A DNA stretch of 64,000 nt from Rhodococcus oxybenzonivorans. GTDB lineage: Bacteria; Actinomycetota; Actinomycetes; Mycobacteriales; Mycobacteriaceae. A model generated the notes under the pieces. It did no database searches. It saw nothing but the letters and a program-made list of their open reading frames with translations, and was not told the DNA's origin. The position numbers were made by a program, and so were the translations under genes. The stretch lies in assembly GCF_003130705.1 (NCBI RefSeq), contig NZ_CP021354.1, positions 4,092,001-4,156,000 of the forward strand, written 5' to 3'. Below, piece by piece: positions 62,838-64,000 of the stretch (the stretch's first letter is position 1; the number at the start of each line of letters is the position of its first letter).

Positions 62838-64000
62838 TTAGCCTGAGGGCTCCTCGATTCGCTCGATGACGAGCGGAGCCGTCACGCTCGGCGCGTCGGC
62901 GACGATGGTCCATGCATTGTCGAGTGACACCTTCGCCGCCCTGAACCGCTCCGGCGTGTCCGTGTGCAGCGTGGCGAGCGGAGTGCCGACCGAGACGGTC
63001 TGCCCGGGCTTCGCGTGCATCTCGATGCCTGCCGCCGCCTGCACCGCCTCACCTTGGCGCGCTCGACCCGCGCCCAGCCGCCACGCAGCAAGACCGACCG
63101 CCATGGCGTCGAGACCACACACCACACCGTCGGTCTCCGAGAGAATCACCTCGGTGTGGCGGGCTTTCGGGAGCGGGGCGTCGGGGTCGCCGCCCTGCGC
63201 CCCGATCATGGCCCGCCAGCGGTCCATGGCGGACCCGTCCCGAAGCTTGTCCGCGGGGTCGACTCCGTCGATTCCCGCTGCCTTCAGCATCTCTCGGGCC
63301 AGCTCGAGGGTGAGCTCGACCACATCTGCGGGGCCGCCGCCCGCCAGCACCTCCACCGCCTCCCGTACCTCGAGGGCGTTGCCGGCGGTGAGCCCGAGGG
63401 GTGCGTCCATCGCCGTGAGCAACGCCAGTGTCCGCACCCCGGCGTCGTTCCCCAGATCTACCATCGTCTGCGCGAGCTCGCGCGCATCGTCGAGCTTCTT
63501 CATGAACGCGCCCGACCCCACCTTCACATCGAGCACCAGCGCTTCGGTGCCTTCCGCGATCTTCTTGCTCATGATCGAGCTGGCGATCAGAGGAATCGAT
63601 TCGACGGTCCCGGTCACGTCGCGCAGCGCATACAGCCGCCGGTCGGCGGGGGCGAGGTCGGCACCGGCCGCGCACACCACGGCGCCGATAGCCGGGTCGG
63701 ACAGGATTTCGGCCATCTCGGAGGTGTCGAGGTCGGCGCGCCAGCCGGGGATCGCCTCCAGCTTGTCGAGTGTCCCCCCGGTGTGGCCGAGGCCGCGGCC
63801 GGACAGCTGCGGTACGGCGGCCCCACAAGCGGCGACGAGCGGCGACAACGGGAGGGTGATCTTGTCGCCCACTCCCCCTGTCGAGTGCTTGTCCACCGTG
63901 GGGCGTCCCAGGTGTGTGAAGTCGAGCCGACGGCCCGAGGAGATCATCGCGGTGGTCCATCGGCTCACCTCCTCGCGGGTCATGCCACGGAAGTAGATCG
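62838..64000 (-). CDS. deoA: Thymidine phosphorylase DeoA, 5' end cut by window
   Basis: At least 387 residues of a pyrimidine nucleoside phosphorylase matching Rv3314c. Visible are VDKHSTGGVGDKITLPLSPLVAACG with the phosphate-binding signature, SGRGLGHTGGTLDKLEAIPG, SSIMSKKIAEGTEALVLDVKVGSGAFMK and the C-terminal domain. It converts thymidine or deoxyuridine plus phosphate to base and 2-deoxyribose-1-phosphate. Codons before the Met at 63983 read IYFRG, matching the family, and the frame stays open to the window edge, so the true start lies beyond. add follows directly. Confidence 0.94.
   Translation of the reverse strand, partial: IYFRGMTREEVSRWTTAMISSGRRLDFTHLGRPTVDKHSTGGVGDKITLPLSPLVAACGAAVPQLSGRGLGHTGGTLDKLEAIPGWRADLDTSEMAEILSDPAIGAVVCAAGADLAPADRRLYALRDVTGTVESIPLIASSIMSKKIAEGTEALVLDVKVGSGAFMKKLDDARELAQTMVDLGNDAGVRTLALLTAMDAPLGLTAGNALEVREAVEVLAGGGPADVVELTLELAREMLKAAGIDGVDPADKLRDGSAMDRWRAMIGAQGGDPDAPLPKARHTEVILSETDGVVCGLDAMAVGLAAWRLGAGRARQGEAVQAAAGIEMHAKPGQTVSVGTPLATLHTDTPERFRAAKVSLDNAWTIVADAPSVTAPLVIERIEEPSG

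Overview
The window is high-GC actinobacterial DNA, gene-dense, with many GTG starts and many 1-4 bp gene overlaps. Gene content and order follow the Mycobacterium tuberculosis stretch from about Rv3262 (fbiB) to Rv3314c (deoA), with insertions that point to a large-genome Rhodococcus (opacus/jostii type). Identifications come from reading the translated sequence and from remembered family motifs and M. tuberculosis orthologues; no database search was run.

Layout. 1-7.4 kb: end of fbiB (coenzyme F420), a NUDIX hydrolase, the manB-wbbL-rmlD cell-wall sugar operon, a divergent LytR-CpsA-Psr ligase, a TIGR03089 protein and two poorly known genes (zincin-like, DUF559). 7.4-14 kb: purE/purK, a GtrA membrane protein, a two-component system, a PH-domain membrane protein, an HdeD-like protein and birA. 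14-27 kb: acyl-CoA carboxylase genes accD5-accE5 and accA3 with maf, sseA and a SufE-like gene, interleaved with a DHA2 exporter, three PapA-type acyltransferases and a truncated haemoglobin that I do not expect at this position in mycobacteria.

27-34.6 kb: small membrane and unknown genes, then a divergent lysine-catabolic locus: lrp, lat and a PtpB-like phosphatase leftward; a DUF1338 protein (2-oxoadipate dioxygenase/decarboxylase family), an aldehyde dehydrogenase and an acyl-CoA dehydrogenase-like protein rightward. 34.6-41.4 kb: a DUF222/HNH protein, the giant helicase Lhr and the DNA glycosylase Nei2, with a LexA-like box upstream of lhr. 41.4-44.3 kb: a DUF1353 membrane protein and a TetR regulator divergent from an MpaB-family oxygenase, across a perfect 20-bp inverted repeat. 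44.3-54.4 kb: glpD/glpK, a class-I-like aminotransferase, LpdA, an SDR, a gamma-glutamylcyclotransferase-like protein and two M20 amidohydrolases. 54.4-64 kb: nucleoside salvage (pnp, pmmB, upp, add, deoA), interrupted by a compact operon of an EspC-like type VII substrate, a WXG-NlpC/P60 protein and two YbaB-like proteins, directly followed by satS, an export-chaperone gene.

The best candidates for something undescribed are (i) the EspC-like / WXG-NlpC/P60 / YbaB / YbaB / satS string at 58.3-61.7 kb, which reads as a secreted peptidoglycan-hydrolase module beside an export chaperone, and (ii) the exporter plus three PapA acyltransferases threaded through the acyl-CoA carboxylase genes at 16.7-24.9 kb, which looks like a small acylated-lipid synthesis and export system. 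No rRNA, tRNA, CRISPR, insertion sequence or prophage was seen. No gene-free stretch exceeds 300 bases; the longest (18471-18720, 34341-34597, 36056-36167, 51391-51571, 58083-58271) hold the sites listed below or nothing I could recognise.
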